This document shows positions 17,802 to 26,598 of a stretch of DNA of 64,000 nt, piece after piece. Where the stretch lies: positions 62,001 through 126,000 of the forward strand of contig NZ_VOEI01000005.1 in the NCBI RefSeq assembly GCF_007846095.1. The letters run 5' to 3'. Numbering within the stretch: position 1 is the stretch's first letter; the number at the start of each line of letters is the position of its first letter. Below the pieces are notes generated by a model, which had not been told where the DNA came from, did not search any database, and was given only the letters and a program-made list of their open reading frames with translations. The position numbers were made by a program, and so were the translations under genes. This DNA comes from Mucilaginibacter achroorhodeus (GTDB taxonomy: Bacteria > Bacteroidota > Bacteroidia > Sphingobacteriales > Sphingobacteriaceae).

Positions 17802-18611
17802 ATGAAAATCAGACATCTGGTCATTATCTTCTTCGTACTATCAGCAGCCATGCAATCATGTGTGGTCATGTCTCCCAAAAAGCACAAGGCCTTGCTTGCC
17901 GAGCGCGATTCTTTAGCCGCCCGTACTACCACCCTGGAAGACCAGGTAGCAAAACTTATGGCCGACACCACAAAGATTCGCCAGGAACTGGCGGCGCTTA
18001 AAGCTAATTACACTTCCTTAAATAGTAATTATAACGCGAGTTCATCAAAGGTAACCCAGTTATCATCAGACCTGCAGAAACGCGAAGCCCGCCTAAAAGA
18101 GGTTGAAGAGATTTTACGCAAACGCGATGAGGCGACCAATGCGCTTAAGGAAAAATTACAGAAAGCATTGTTAGGTTTCCAGCAAAGTGGCTTAACGGTT
18201 GATATACGTAATGGAAAAGTCTATGTATCGTTAACGGATAAATTGCTCTTCCCGTCAGGAAGTATTGTAATTGACGAAAAAGGTAAGCTGGCGTTACAAC
18301 AATTAGCAGCGGTGCTTAACAAAGAGCCTGATATTAACATAGCAGTAGAAGGCCATACGGATGATAAAAAGATAAAAAACCTTGGTCAGATCAAAGACAA
18401 CTGGGACCTGAGTGTTTTAAGGGCAACATCTGTAACAAGGTATCTTACCGAAACAGAGAATGTTGATCCACATCGTTTAACTGCTACTGGTAAAAGCGAG
18501 TTCCAACCTATAGATACAGCTCAAACACCGGAGGCACTTTCTAAAAACCGCCGCATCGAAATTGTATTATCACCAAAACTGGATGAGTTGTACAACCTCA
18601 TCAGCAAATAA
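17802..18611 (+). CDS. OmpA-family lipoprotein with coiled coil
   Basis: A 269-residue cell-envelope protein. A signal peptide ends in a lipobox (MQSC near residue 20). Residues about 30-125 are a long heptad-rich coiled coil (DSLAARTTTLEDQVAKL..., RLKEVEEILRKRDEA), and about 140-265 form an OmpA/MotB peptidoglycan-binding domain with VEGHTDDKKI and the terminal SKNRRIEIVLSP. It would tether the outer membrane to peptidoglycan. It is the last gene before a strong terminator, closing the respiratory cluster. Confidence 0.92.
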   Translation: MKIRHLVIIFFVLSAAMQSCVVMSPKKHKALLAERDSLAARTTTLEDQVAKLMADTTKIRQELAALKANYTSLNSNYNASSSKVTQLSSDLQKREARLKEVEEILRKRDEATNALKEKLQKALLGFQQSGLTVDIRNGKVYVSLTDKLLFPSGSIVIDEKGKLALQQLAAVLNKEPDINIAVEGHTDDKKIKNLGQIKDNWDLSVLRATSVTRYLTETENVDPHRLTATGKSEFQPIDTAQTPEALSKNRRIEIVLSPKLDELYNLISK

Positions 18612-18615
18612 AATT

Positions 18616-18641
18616 AAAAGTCCCTAAAGGGGACTTTTTTT
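18616..18641 (+). terminator. Rho-independent terminator
   Basis: Stem AAAAGTCCC (18616-18624) pairs with GGGACTTTT (18630-18638) around a 5-nt loop and runs into seven T residues. It lies 5 nt after the OmpA-like stop codon. Confidence 0.9.
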
Positions 18642-18697
18642 GTATGTTAGCTTTTCTATTTAAACGTTACGTTAACACTTATAAAGTTACTTAATTT

Positions 18698-20362
18698 ATG
18701 TCCGCAAGTAAGCATACATATTTGCAAATCCACCCGGCAGATAACGTGCTTGTGGCACTAACTGATCTGGAAGCAGGAACCATCATTAACTTTAACGGCG
18801 ATAGTTTCCCGCTAACAACACGCGTTGCCGCTAAACATAAGTTCACTGTAACTGCCATGCAGCCCGGTGAGGATGTGCACATGTACGGCGTATTGGTCGG
18901 CCGAATAAGCAAACCTGTTAAACAAGGGGAGGCTATTACCACTGAAAATTTAGTGCATGCAGCAGACGATTTTAAGTTAGGAAGCCGTAAAACGCAATGG
19001 CATACACCGGAAGTTGCCGAAAAGTATCATGACAAAACATTTATGGGCTTTCATCGTGCAGATGGCTCTGTAGGTACTGCTAATTACTGGCTGGTTATCC
19101 CATTGGTTTTTTGCGAGAACAGAAATATCAATGTCCTTAGAGATGCGCTATCTGCTAAACTTGGCTTTGCAAAGCCACGTGGGTACGAGACAGAAGTGGA
19201 TAGCCTGGTGCAAATGTACAAGGCAGGAAAAACTACACAGGAAATTATCCAGGCTAATCTTGACCTGTCGCCGGAAGAAAGTACCGCAGGCAAGCTTTTC
19301 GAAAATATCGACGGTATCAAATTCATCAATCATGATATGGGCTGCGGCGGTACGCGCACGGATAGCGTTGCACTATGTGGCCTGCTTGCAGGTTATATTA
19401 CGCACCCCAACGTTGCCGGTGCTACTGTATTAAGTTTAGGTTGCCAGCATGCTCAGGCTTCTATCCTGCAGGATGAAATAAAAAAGCGCGACGCCAATTT
19501 CGGCAAGCCGCTGATAATACTTGAACAGCAAAAGTTAGGCACCGAAAGCAACTTACTGCATGAGGCTTTGAAACAAACCTTTGCCGGTTTGATGGAGGCA
19601 AATAAACAAACACGCCAGCCGGCGCCCTTATCTAAACTTTGCATAGGTTTGGAGTGCGGCGGTTCTGATGGCTTTTCGGGTATATCTGCTAACCCCACAC
19701 TGGGCTATCTTTCTGATATTTTAGTGAGCTTGGGTGGCAGCGTAATATTAGCTGAATTCCCTGAGCTTTGCGGTGTTGAACAGGAAATGAGCGACCGTTG
19801 TGTAACAGAGGACGAAGCACAACGCTTTATGGAGCTAATGCGCAGTTATAACGCAAGGGCCGAGGCCGACGGCTCAGGCTTTTATGCAAACCCTTCACCG
19901 GGTAATATTCGCGATGGTTTAATTACCGATGCTATTAAATCTGCAGGCGCTGCAAAAAAAGGTGGTTCATCGCCTGTTACAGCTGTTTTAGATTATCCGG
20001 AAAAGGTTACCAAACCCGGCTTAAATCTGCTTTGTACACCGGGTAGTGATGTTGAAAGTACTACCGCAGAGGTTGGCGCTGGTGCTAATATTGTATTGTT
20101 TACAACCGGTTTGGGTACGCCAACCGGTAACCCCGTAGCGCCGGTTATTAAAATTGCAACAAACACAGCAGTATTTAAACGCATGCCGGATATATTGGAC
20201 ATCAACTGCGGAACCATTATAGAAGGTGAAGAAACAATTGAGCAGGCTGCTACGCGCATGCTCGATTATGTGATAGAGGTTGCCAGCGGTTTAAAGCAAC
20301 CAAAGGCAGTTAAATTAGGACAGGACGATTTTATACCCTGGAAAAGGGGCGTATCATTATAA
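18698..20362 (+). CDS. UxaA/altronate dehydratase-family sugar-acid dehydratase
   Basis: A 554-residue protein with an N-terminal SAF domain (about residues 1-98) and an altronate-dehydratase-type catalytic part. Family landmarks are HRADGSVGTANYWLV near 113, INHDMGCGGTRTDS near 208, LSLGCQHAQA near 247 and GLECGGSDGFSGISANP near 316. The reaction is dehydration of an aldonate to a 2-keto-3-deoxy acid. The partners downstream (SDR, FAH hydrolase, lactonase-type amidohydrolase) do not belong to the uronate pathway, so the substrate is more likely a deoxy-aldonate such as L-fuconate (inference). It is the first gene of this operon. Confidence 0.88.
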   Translation: MSASKHTYLQIHPADNVLVALTDLEAGTIINFNGDSFPLTTRVAAKHKFTVTAMQPGEDVHMYGVLVGRISKPVKQGEAITTENLVHAADDFKLGSRKTQWHTPEVAEKYHDKTFMGFHRADGSVGTANYWLVIPLVFCENRNINVLRDALSAKLGFAKPRGYETEVDSLVQMYKAGKTTQEIIQANLDLSPEESTAGKLFENIDGIKFINHDMGCGGTRTDSVALCGLLAGYITHPNVAGATVLSLGCQHAQASILQDEIKKRDANFGKPLIILEQQKLGTESNLLHEALKQTFAGLMEANKQTRQPAPLSKLCIGLECGGSDGFSGISANPTLGYLSDILVSLGGSVILAEFPELCGVEQEMSDRCVTEDEAQRFMELMRSYNARAEADGSGFYANPSPGNIRDGLITDAIKSAGAAKKGGSSPVTAVLDYPEKVTKPGLNLLCTPGSDVESTTAEVGAGANIVLFTTGLGTPTGNPVAPVIKIATNTAVFKRMPDILDINCGTIIEGEETIEQAATRMLDYVIEVASGLKQPKAVKLGQDDFIPWKRGVSL

Positions 20363-20370
20363 ACTTAGTT

Positions 20371-21135
20371 ATGTTTAGTTTACAAAATAAAATTGCCGTT
20401 ATAACCGGCGGTGGCAGCGGTATAGGTAAAGCGATCTCTAAATTATTCGCGAAGCAGGGTGCTACCATTCATATTATAGAATTGAATGCTGCTGCTGCAC
20501 AGCACACCGTTGAAGAGATCAACGCAGATGGCGGGCAGGCCTTTGCACATACCGCAGATATAAGTAAACAACCGGAAGTTTTGCAGGTTTTTGAGCGCAT
20601 AGGTGTTATCAATATATTGGTGAACAATGCAGGTATTGCCCATGTGGGTAATCTTGAGGGTACCAGCGAAGCCGACATCGACCGTATTTACAGTGTAAAT
20701 GTTAAAGGTGCTTACAATGCACTTTATGCAGCTGTGCCGGTAATGAAAGCACACGGCGGCGGTGTTATACTCAACATGGCATCGATTGCATCATTAGTGG
20801 GTATAACGGATAGGTTTGCATATTCTATGAGCAAAGGCGCAATCTACGCTATGAGCATGTCTGTGGCGCGTGATTATATGGCCGATAACATCCGCTGTAA
20901 TTCTATATCACCGGCAAGGGTACACACGCCATTTGTAGATGGTTTTATTGCCAAGAATTATCCTGGTAAAGAAACAGAGATATTTGAAAAATTATCAAAA
21001 AGCCAACCTATAGGCCGTATGGGCAAACCGGAAGAAGTTGCGGCACTGGCGCTTTACCTATGTTCAGACGAGGCAGGCTTTATTACCGGCTGCGATTATC
21101 CTATCGATGGCGGCTTTATAAAATTGAACAATTGA
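20371..21135 (+). CDS. SDR-family oxidoreductase, possible 2-keto-3-deoxy-L-fuconate dehydrogenase
   Basis: Classical short-chain dehydrogenase of 254 residues. It has the cofactor motif TGGGSGIGKAI near residue 12, NNAG near 84, the catalytic Ser in NMASIASL and YSMSK near 150, and the C-terminal PIDGGF. NAD specificity is likely from the acidic residue after beta-2 (IIELN). In a non-phosphorylating deoxy-sugar route it would oxidise the 2-keto-3-deoxy acid to the 2,4-diketo acid; alternatively it could be the sugar dehydrogenase. The gene is 8 nt after the dehydratase. Confidence 0.9.
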   Translation: MFSLQNKIAVITGGGSGIGKAISKLFAKQGATIHIIELNAAAAQHTVEEINADGGQAFAHTADISKQPEVLQVFERIGVINILVNNAGIAHVGNLEGTSEADIDRIYSVNVKGAYNALYAAVPVMKAHGGGVILNMASIASLVGITDRFAYSMSKGAIYAMSMSVARDYMADNIRCNSISPARVHTPFVDGFIAKNYPGKETEIFEKLSKSQPIGRMGKPEEVAALALYLCSDEAGFITGCDYPIDGGFIKLNN

Positions 21136-21164
21136 TAATGTACAGAGACGCAGATAAAGCAGGT

Positions 21165-21196
21165 ACTAATAAACTAATGAACCAATAACTACTGAA
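21165..21196 (+). repeat. Short intergenic octamer direct repeat
   Basis: Three consecutive 8-mers, ACTAATAA, ACTAATGA, ACCAATAA (21165-21188), and a decayed fourth (CTACTGAA) lie in the 67-nt space between the SDR and FAH genes. No palindrome is visible. Nothing else is seen in the gap. Confidence 0.45.
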
Positions 21197-21202
21197 TTAC
21201 AA

Positions 21203-22060
21203 ATGAAACTTATACGATACGGCGAGGCTGGTAAAGAGAAAACCGGTATCATCCTTAACGATAAAAAATACGATACATCTGGCTTTGGTGAAGATTATAA
21301 CGAGCAGTTTTTTGAAACCGATGGCTTAGCCCGGCTGCAGAAATATGTTGAAGAAAATAAATCGGGCTTGCAGGAGATAGCTGAAAACGAGCGTTTGGGT
21401 AGCCCTATTGCAAGGCCGTCTAAAATAATTTGCATCGGCCTTAATTATAAAGACCACGCAGAGGAAACCAATGCGCCGCTGCCTAAGGAACCTATCATTT
21501 TCTTTAAATCTACAACAGCTTTGGTAGGGCCTGATGATGATATCATCATCCCTAAAAATTCAGTAAAAACGGATTGGGAAGTTGAGCTTGCTGTGGTTGT
21601 AGGTAAGAAAGCCTCTTATGTTGAGGAGAATGAAGCACTGGAATACGTAGCGGGATATGTGCTGCATAATGATGTTTCTGAACGTGAGTTTCAGTTAGAG
21701 CGGAACGGTACATGGGATAAAGGTAAGGGCTGCGATACCTTCGCGCCGATAGGTCCTTTTATGGCCACTACAGAAGAAATTGAAGAAGTGCATAATCTAA
21801 AACTATGGCTTAAGGTTAACGACAAAATGATGCAGAACGGCACCACGGCAAACCTTATTTTCAATATTCCCTTCCTTGTATCATACGTTAGCCAGTTCAT
21901 GACTTTGCTGCCGGGCGATATTATTTCAACCGGTACACCTGCTGGTGTTGGATTAGGGTTTAACCCACCTGTTTATTTAAAGGCCGGTGATGTTGTCGAA
22001 CTGGGTATTGATGGTTTAGGCACCGCTAAGCAAGTGGTTAAGGCTTATGCTAAAAATTGA
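21203..22060 (+). CDS. Fumarylacetoacetate hydrolase-family enzyme, possible 2,4-diketo-3-deoxy-L-fuconate hydrolase
   Basis: A 285-residue FAH-superfamily protein. The conserved core begins KIICIGLNYKDHAEETNAPLP (about residue 74) and includes the metal-site pattern DWEVELAVVVGKKA and GTPAGVGLG near the C-terminus. In the Xanthomonas-type fucose and yeast/bacterial rhamnose routes this family splits the 2,4-diketo-3-deoxy acid into pyruvate and lactate. Its 3' end overlaps the next gene by 14 nt, supporting co-translation. Confidence 0.9.
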   Translation: MKLIRYGEAGKEKTGIILNDKKYDTSGFGEDYNEQFFETDGLARLQKYVEENKSGLQEIAENERLGSPIARPSKIICIGLNYKDHAEETNAPLPKEPIIFFKSTTALVGPDDDIIIPKNSVKTDWEVELAVVVGKKASYVEENEALEYVAGYVLHNDVSEREFQLERNGTWDKGKGCDTFAPIGPFMATTEEIEEVHNLKLWLKVNDKMMQNGTTANLIFNIPFLVSYVSQFMTLLPGDIISTGTPAGVGLGFNPPVYLKAGDVVELGIDGLGTAKQVVKAYAKN

Positions 22061-22883
22061 TAGCCACCAGCACTTTTGGCTGTACGATAAGGCCAGGCAC
22101 GAATGGATAAATGAGGATATGCACCAATGCCGGCGCGATTTTGTGCCGGCAGATCTTCAACCACTGCTTGAACAGAATGGTATTGCCGGCTGTGTTACCG
22201 TACAGGCCGATCAGACCATCACTGAAAACGAATTTATCCTGAATTTTGCTCAGCAAAATAGCTTTATTAAAGGCGTTGTAGGGTGGATTGATCTAAAAGC
22301 TGCTGATGTTGAACAGCGATTGGAGCAATACCGGGATATAGAATTGATGAAAGGCTTCCGCCATGTGTTACAGGGCGAAGCCGATGATAGGTACATGCTG
22401 CGCGAGGATTTTATGACGGGCATAGGTCTGCTTGATAAATATGGTTTCACTTACGATATACTTATCTTTCCAAAACATCTTAAAATAGCGGCCGAATTTG
22501 TAGCTGCGTTCCCTAACCAGCGCTTTGTTGTAGATCATTTGGCCAAACCTTTTATAAAGGCCGGCGATATCGACCAGTGGAAGAAAGATATACAAGTGCT
22601 TGCACAGCATCAAAATGTATCATGCAAGGTATCCGGAATGGTAACTGAAGCCGACTGGAACAACTGGAAGGATGAGGATTTTACCCCTTATCTGGATATT
22701 GTTTTCAACGCCTTTGGTGCAGAAAGGTTAATGTATGGTTCCGACTGGCCGGTGTGCAATGTGGCAGGCGGTTACCAAAAAGCCTATAAACTTGCCGAGG
22801 GTTACGTTAACCAGCTCTCTCAAAACGAGCAGGAACTTTTCTGGGCTAAAAATGCTATACATTTTTATCGCTTAAAGGTTTAG
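22047..22883 (+). CDS. Amidohydrolase-family lactonase, possible L-fuconolactonase
   Basis: A 278-residue amidohydrolase_2 TIM-barrel protein. The metal-binding DSHQHFWLYD is at the N-terminus, followed by GCVTVQADQ, GFRHVLQGE, FVVDHLAKP and the late YGSDWPV with the catalytic Asp. This subgroup includes L-fuconolactone and L-rhamnonolactone hydrolases, which open the lactone made by the sugar dehydrogenase. It ends tail-to-tail with the permease gene, their 3' ends overlapping by 29 nt. Confidence 0.9.
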   Translation: MLKIDSHQHFWLYDKARHEWINEDMHQCRRDFVPADLQPLLEQNGIAGCVTVQADQTITENEFILNFAQQNSFIKGVVGWIDLKAADVEQRLEQYRDIELMKGFRHVLQGEADDRYMLREDFMTGIGLLDKYGFTYDILIFPKHLKIAAEFVAAFPNQRFVVDHLAKPFIKAGDIDQWKKDIQVLAQHQNVSCKVSGMVTEADWNNWKDEDFTPYLDIVFNAFGAERLMYGSDWPVCNVAGGYQKAYKLAEGYVNQLSQNEQELFWAKNAIHFYRLKV

Positions 22884-24216
22884 CATTGTAAGGCCACTCG
22901 CGCCTGTACCTGGCTTTAATAAAATATACAATAGTGCCTATTGCGATGGCGCTTACTCCTCCCAAAACCATGTGCCAGCCGGTTGATACAAGTATGCCTA
23001 TCCAGATCAAGATCGCTGCAAAAACAGGCAACGGGAACCAGGGCATTTTGTAAGGAAATTGTGTTTCGCTTTTCCGCCGCCGTAATAAGTATAATCCCAA
23101 TGCTTGAGCTATGAACTGGACCAGTATCCGCATGGCCAAGATAGCGCTGATCACATCACTTAACTTAAACAGCAAGCTAAAAACAAAGGCAATTGCCCCT
23201 AAAACAAGCAACGATATGTAGGGGAAATTTTTTGTAGGGTGTAGCTTGGCAAATACTTTAAAAAATGCACCATCTGCCGCAGCTGCATAAGGTATTCGGC
23301 TATAACCTAACGTAGCGGAAAACACTGAAGAAAAGGCTACAAGTAACACCAGGCAAGTAATTATTTTAGCTGCCGTATCTCCGGCAAGTCGCTCCATAAA
23401 ATCGCTTATCACAAACTGGCTGTCTTTAGCCTGTTGCCATGGTATTACGCTAACAACACTCACATTCATCAGCATATATAGCACAGCAATACCAGCGATG
23501 GACAGGAACATACTGCGCGGTATATTGCGTGATGGATCAATGATCTCGCCACCCAAATGGCAAACATTATAATAACCCAGATAGCTGTAAACACTCTTCA
23601 CACTGGCAAAGCCAATGGCGGCCACAAATCCATAATTCAAGGTAAGCCCATCATTAATATGCTTTATGGGCGTAAGAAAATTTCCGTGCAGCAGCCCGCC
23701 TCCAATAATGATAAGCATGGTAATTAAAACGCCTATCCATAATACGGTGCTTATCTTACCTATAGATTCTATTTTACGGTAGAGTAAAATAACAATTGCA
23801 ATTACAACTGCACCGCTTACCATCTTTAATTCCCACTGGCCCAGCGGCAACAGATATGACAAGTACGAAGCAAAACCAATAGCTGCAGAAGCTATTACCA
23901 GTGGCGCCTGTATCATGGTTTGCCATACAAACAAAAAGCTCATTAACCGGCCCGCCTTGTTTTTGCCGTAAGTCTCTTTCAAAAAGTTGTAAGATCCACC
24001 GGCCATGGGGAATGCTGCACCGAGCTCACTCCAAACCATGGCGTCAATAAACGATAACACCGCACCGGCCAGCCAGGCATATAAGAACCATGGACCGTTC
24101 ATCATGTGTATCACCATTGGCAGGGTAATAAATGGCCCGATGCCAACCATGTCGGTCATGTTTATTGCAGTGGCTTGCGTTAGGCCAAGGCGACGGATCA
24201 GTGTGTTTTCGGCCAT
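22855..24216 (-). CDS. APC-superfamily permease
   Basis: A 453-residue transporter with about twelve helices. The N-terminus has the APC signature NMTDMVGIGPFITLP around helix 1 and WSELGAAFPMAGGSYNFLKETYG around helices 2-3. The C-terminus is basic (KARYRREWPYNAK). Amino acids are the usual substrates of this family; substrate and link to the adjacent sugar-acid operon are unknown. It is transcribed convergently with that operon and shares 29 nt of coding sequence with the lactonase at the 3' ends. Confidence 0.88.
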   Translation of the reverse strand: MAENTLIRRLGLTQATAINMTDMVGIGPFITLPMVIHMMNGPWFLYAWLAGAVLSFIDAMVWSELGAAFPMAGGSYNFLKETYGKNKAGRLMSFLFVWQTMIQAPLVIASAAIGFASYLSYLLPLGQWELKMVSGAVVIAIVILLYRKIESIGKISTVLWIGVLITMLIIIGGGLLHGNFLTPIKHINDGLTLNYGFVAAIGFASVKSVYSYLGYYNVCHLGGEIIDPSRNIPRSMFLSIAGIAVLYMLMNVSVVSVIPWQQAKDSQFVISDFMERLAGDTAAKIITCLVLLVAFSSVFSATLGYSRIPYAAAADGAFFKVFAKLHPTKNFPYISLLVLGAIAFVFSLLFKLSDVISAILAMRILVQFIAQALGLYLLRRRKSETQFPYKMPWFPLPVFAAILIWIGILVSTGWHMVLGGVSAIAIGTIVYFIKARYRREWPYNAKPLSDKNV

Positions 24217-24246
24217 TGCAATTAAGCTGTGCTAATAGTTTACCAG

Positions 24247-24254
24247 CAAAAATA
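24247..24254 (-). promoter_or_regulatory. Candidate -7 element for the APC permease
   Basis: On the minus strand this reads TATTTTTG, fitting TAnnTTTG, 31 nt upstream of the permease start codon. No convincing -33 TTG was found at the expected distance. The rest of the 287-nt gap (24217-24503) shows only a 7-bp inverted repeat CGATACA/TGTATCG around 24335-24374 and no gene. Confidence 0.3.
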
Positions 24255-24503
24255 ACTTAAAGCTTTATCGCTTAAAAATTATCTCGTCAGGCGTTTGTAA
24301 TCACTGGCAGTAAAACTCATTCGTCGATACATTTTGACCATTCATCCCTAATTTTCTCTACGGACTGTATCGTAGCAGCATTTTTATGCGTACGGATGTA
24401 ACAAGCTTGTTGTTTTAACAATAATTAACATTCAAAATTATCGTGTTTTAGCGTTTAGATTGACATTTACTACCTATTAGATCACCTCACACTACAAATT
24501 AAA

Positions 24504-25853
24504 ATGAAGCGAAAAATTACCCTTTTTAGTTTATTGCTGTTATCAATCGCATTTGCAATTTCTTCATGTATGAAGAGTAACACAGTGCCGTTACCTTTGG
24601 CGGGCATAGTCACGAATGATGTAATCATTGATGCTACTTCCACGCAAGCCTGGGCAGGCGGTGTATTAACAAGTGAGGAAGCCTCTGTTACGGAATATGG
24701 CGTTTGTTATAGCACCAGCAACCAGACGCCAACAGTTGCCGACAATAAAACCGCCGTTAAATTAAAAAGCACATCTTTTATTGCTAACCTGAAAAATCTA
24801 TCTCTAAATACTACCTATTACATTAGAGCGTATGCAACTAACTCAACCGGAACAGCATATGGCGGTGTTGTACAGCTTAAAACTTCAACCGATATGACAA
24901 ACGCTTACGGAACAGTATCAACATTTGCAGGCTCATACGAGGGTAATACAGATGGTAATGGCACTGCTGCTTTGTTTAACCATCCGTTTGGCAATGCGCG
25001 TGATGCCGCAGGCAACTTATATATAAGCGACTCTTACAATTGCACCATTCGCAAAATTACCGCTGATGGAAACGTGACAACAATTGCAGGCAGCGGCAGT
25101 TTAGGAAGTGCCGACGGCACGAGTAAGTCTGCTTCATTTTATTCGCCCGCTGGATTAGCGGTTGACGCATCAGGGAATGTTTTTGTTGCTGATATGGGTA
25201 ACAATCTGATCCGTAAAATAACCCCGGCGGGTGTTGTAACAACATTTGCAGGCAGCGGGATAGCAGGCTATGCAGATGGAACGGGAACATCGGCAAGTTT
25301 TAGTGCGCCTACCGGTTTAGCTATCGGTACCGATGGTTCGCTATATGTTTCAGACGCCAATACCGGGCTTGTGCGTAAGATAACATCTGCCGGTGTTGTG
25401 ACAACCATAGCAGGTAATCGTACCAATGGCTACAAAAATTCAACAGGCCTCAATGCCAGTTTTAACACCCCGGCTGGTGTAGCTGTAGACGCTGCCGGAA
25501 ATATCTACGTTGCCGAGCCATCGAACAATGCGATCAGAAAGATAGATTTGAACAATGTGGTAAGTACTTTTGCCGGAGGTTTAGACTCATTGGCGATGCC
25601 TTTAGGTAAACCACAAGCCATCTCTATTGATGCCAATAGCAACATGTTTGTGGCTGACGGTAATGGCAGAGTGCTTAAAATTACTAAAGACCATATCTTG
25701 ACGGTTATAGCAGGAAAATCTGCAACAACCGGCAACACCGATGGCCCGGGAAGTTCGGCAACCTTTAATTACCCTATCGGTATAGTTGTCGACAACAGCG
25801 GTAATGTTTACGTAAACGATTTTAATAATAGCCGGATCAGGAAGGTGAAGTAA
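24504..25853 (+). CDS. NHL-repeat lipoprotein with an N-terminal fibronectin III-like domain
   Basis: A 449-residue predicted surface or periplasmic lipoprotein. The signal peptide ends with SSC near residue 22. Residues about 35-130 resemble a fibronectin III-type domain common in Bacteroidota (GVCYSTSNQTPTVAD..., YYIRAYATNSTGTAYG). Residues about 138-449 form roughly six NHL blades, each with a pattern like P.GLAVDASGNVFVADMGNN.IRKI followed by VTTFAG. A six-bladed propeller is expected, used for protein or glycan binding. No catalytic residues were recognised. Confidence 0.88.
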   Translation: MKRKITLFSLLLLSIAFAISSCMKSNTVPLPLAGIVTNDVIIDATSTQAWAGGVLTSEEASVTEYGVCYSTSNQTPTVADNKTAVKLKSTSFIANLKNLSLNTTYYIRAYATNSTGTAYGGVVQLKTSTDMTNAYGTVSTFAGSYEGNTDGNGTAALFNHPFGNARDAAGNLYISDSYNCTIRKITADGNVTTIAGSGSLGSADGTSKSASFYSPAGLAVDASGNVFVADMGNNLIRKITPAGVVTTFAGSGIAGYADGTGTSASFSAPTGLAIGTDGSLYVSDANTGLVRKITSAGVVTTIAGNRTNGYKNSTGLNASFNTPAGVAVDAAGNIYVAEPSNNAIRKIDLNNVVSTFAGGLDSLAMPLGKPQAISIDANSNMFVADGNGRVLKITKDHILTVIAGKSATTGNTDGPGSSATFNYPIGIVVDNSGNVYVNDFNNSRIRKVK

Positions 25854-25873
25854 CCTTGTTTATGAAATTTCGC

Positions 25874-25908
25874 AAAGGGCAGCAAATTGATTTTGCTGCC
25901 CTTTTTTT
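25874..25908 (+). terminator. Rho-independent terminator of the NHL gene
   Basis: A perfect 13-bp stem, AAAGGGCAGCAAA (25874-25886) with TTTGCTGCCCTTT (25892-25904), is followed by further T residues. It lies between convergent genes and may also act weakly on the minus strand. Confidence 0.9.
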
Positions 25909-25923
25909 GAAAAGAACTGTATC

Positions 25924-26598
25924 TTATTTTAATGAGGCGGCTACACGTGAGTACAATCTATCCACCCACCATTTATACATTTTTGCTGATGGATGTAAAT
26001 TGTCAGTTGTTACATATTCTTTATCGTCGCTCGCGGCTCGCGATAATTCTGTAATGTTGATATAATTCGCTCCGGCAGCTTTGGTAACTTCTTTATTGAT
26101 AGCATTGTAAGCATCAATTTCTGCGGCAATATTTTCCCGGTTACGTCCATTGGCAAAAGGGGTTACGCCCCAATCAGGTATTGATAATACAAATACATGC
26201 TTTTGGTTGCCTTTGGCAAGAAAAATGGCAGAATTAAGAATTTCTGCAAATTCTTTGCGGTAGGTTTCAATATCTTTTTTTTGATATTGGTTGTTAACAC
26301 CGATCAGCAAAGTCACTAAATCGTACCTGGCATTATCTGTTTGTTGCTTTATACCGTTGATCAACTCGTCGGTACGCCAGCCGTTTTGAGCTATGAGCAC
26401 CGGTTGCGCCGTAGCAATATGTTTGCTGTTTAATTTAGCTGCTAATTGATAGGGAAATGATTGCGATCGATCAACATAACGCCCAGCAGTATAAGAATCG
26501 CCAAGCGCAAGATAGTGAAGGCTATCAGGCTTTTGATTTTGAGCAAAGCCAAAACTTGAACAGATCATCAATGCCACAACTAACAAAAAAGCTTTCAT
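25924..26598 (-). CDS. SGNH/GDSL-type hydrolase, secreted
   Basis: A 224-residue exported esterase-like protein. An open frame extends upstream, but ATG 26598 overlaps the stop of the preceding gene as ATGA and directly precedes a signal peptide (MKAFLLVVALMICSSFGFAQ). SGNH blocks: catalytic Ser in ALGDSYT, Asn in LIGVNNQYQ, and the Asp-His pair in DNLHPS. The substrate is unknown; acyl or acetyl esters are usual for the family. It is a tandem paralogue of the upstream gene. Confidence 0.88.
   Translation of the reverse strand: MKAFLLVVALMICSSFGFAQNQKPDSLHYLALGDSYTAGRYVDRSQSFPYQLAAKLNSKHIATAQPVLIAQNGWRTDELINGIKQQTDNARYDLVTLLIGVNNQYQKKDIETYRKEFAEILNSAIFLAKGNQKHVFVLSIPDWGVTPFANGRNRENIAAEIDAYNAINKEVTKAAGANYINITELSRAASDDKEYVTTDNLHPSAKMYKWWVDRLYSRVAASLK

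Noticed and set aside
24335..24374. Inverted repeat CGATACA/TGTATCG as an operator or terminator
   Set aside because: Only 7 bp with a 26-nt spacer and no context; compatible with chance in this AT-rich gap.
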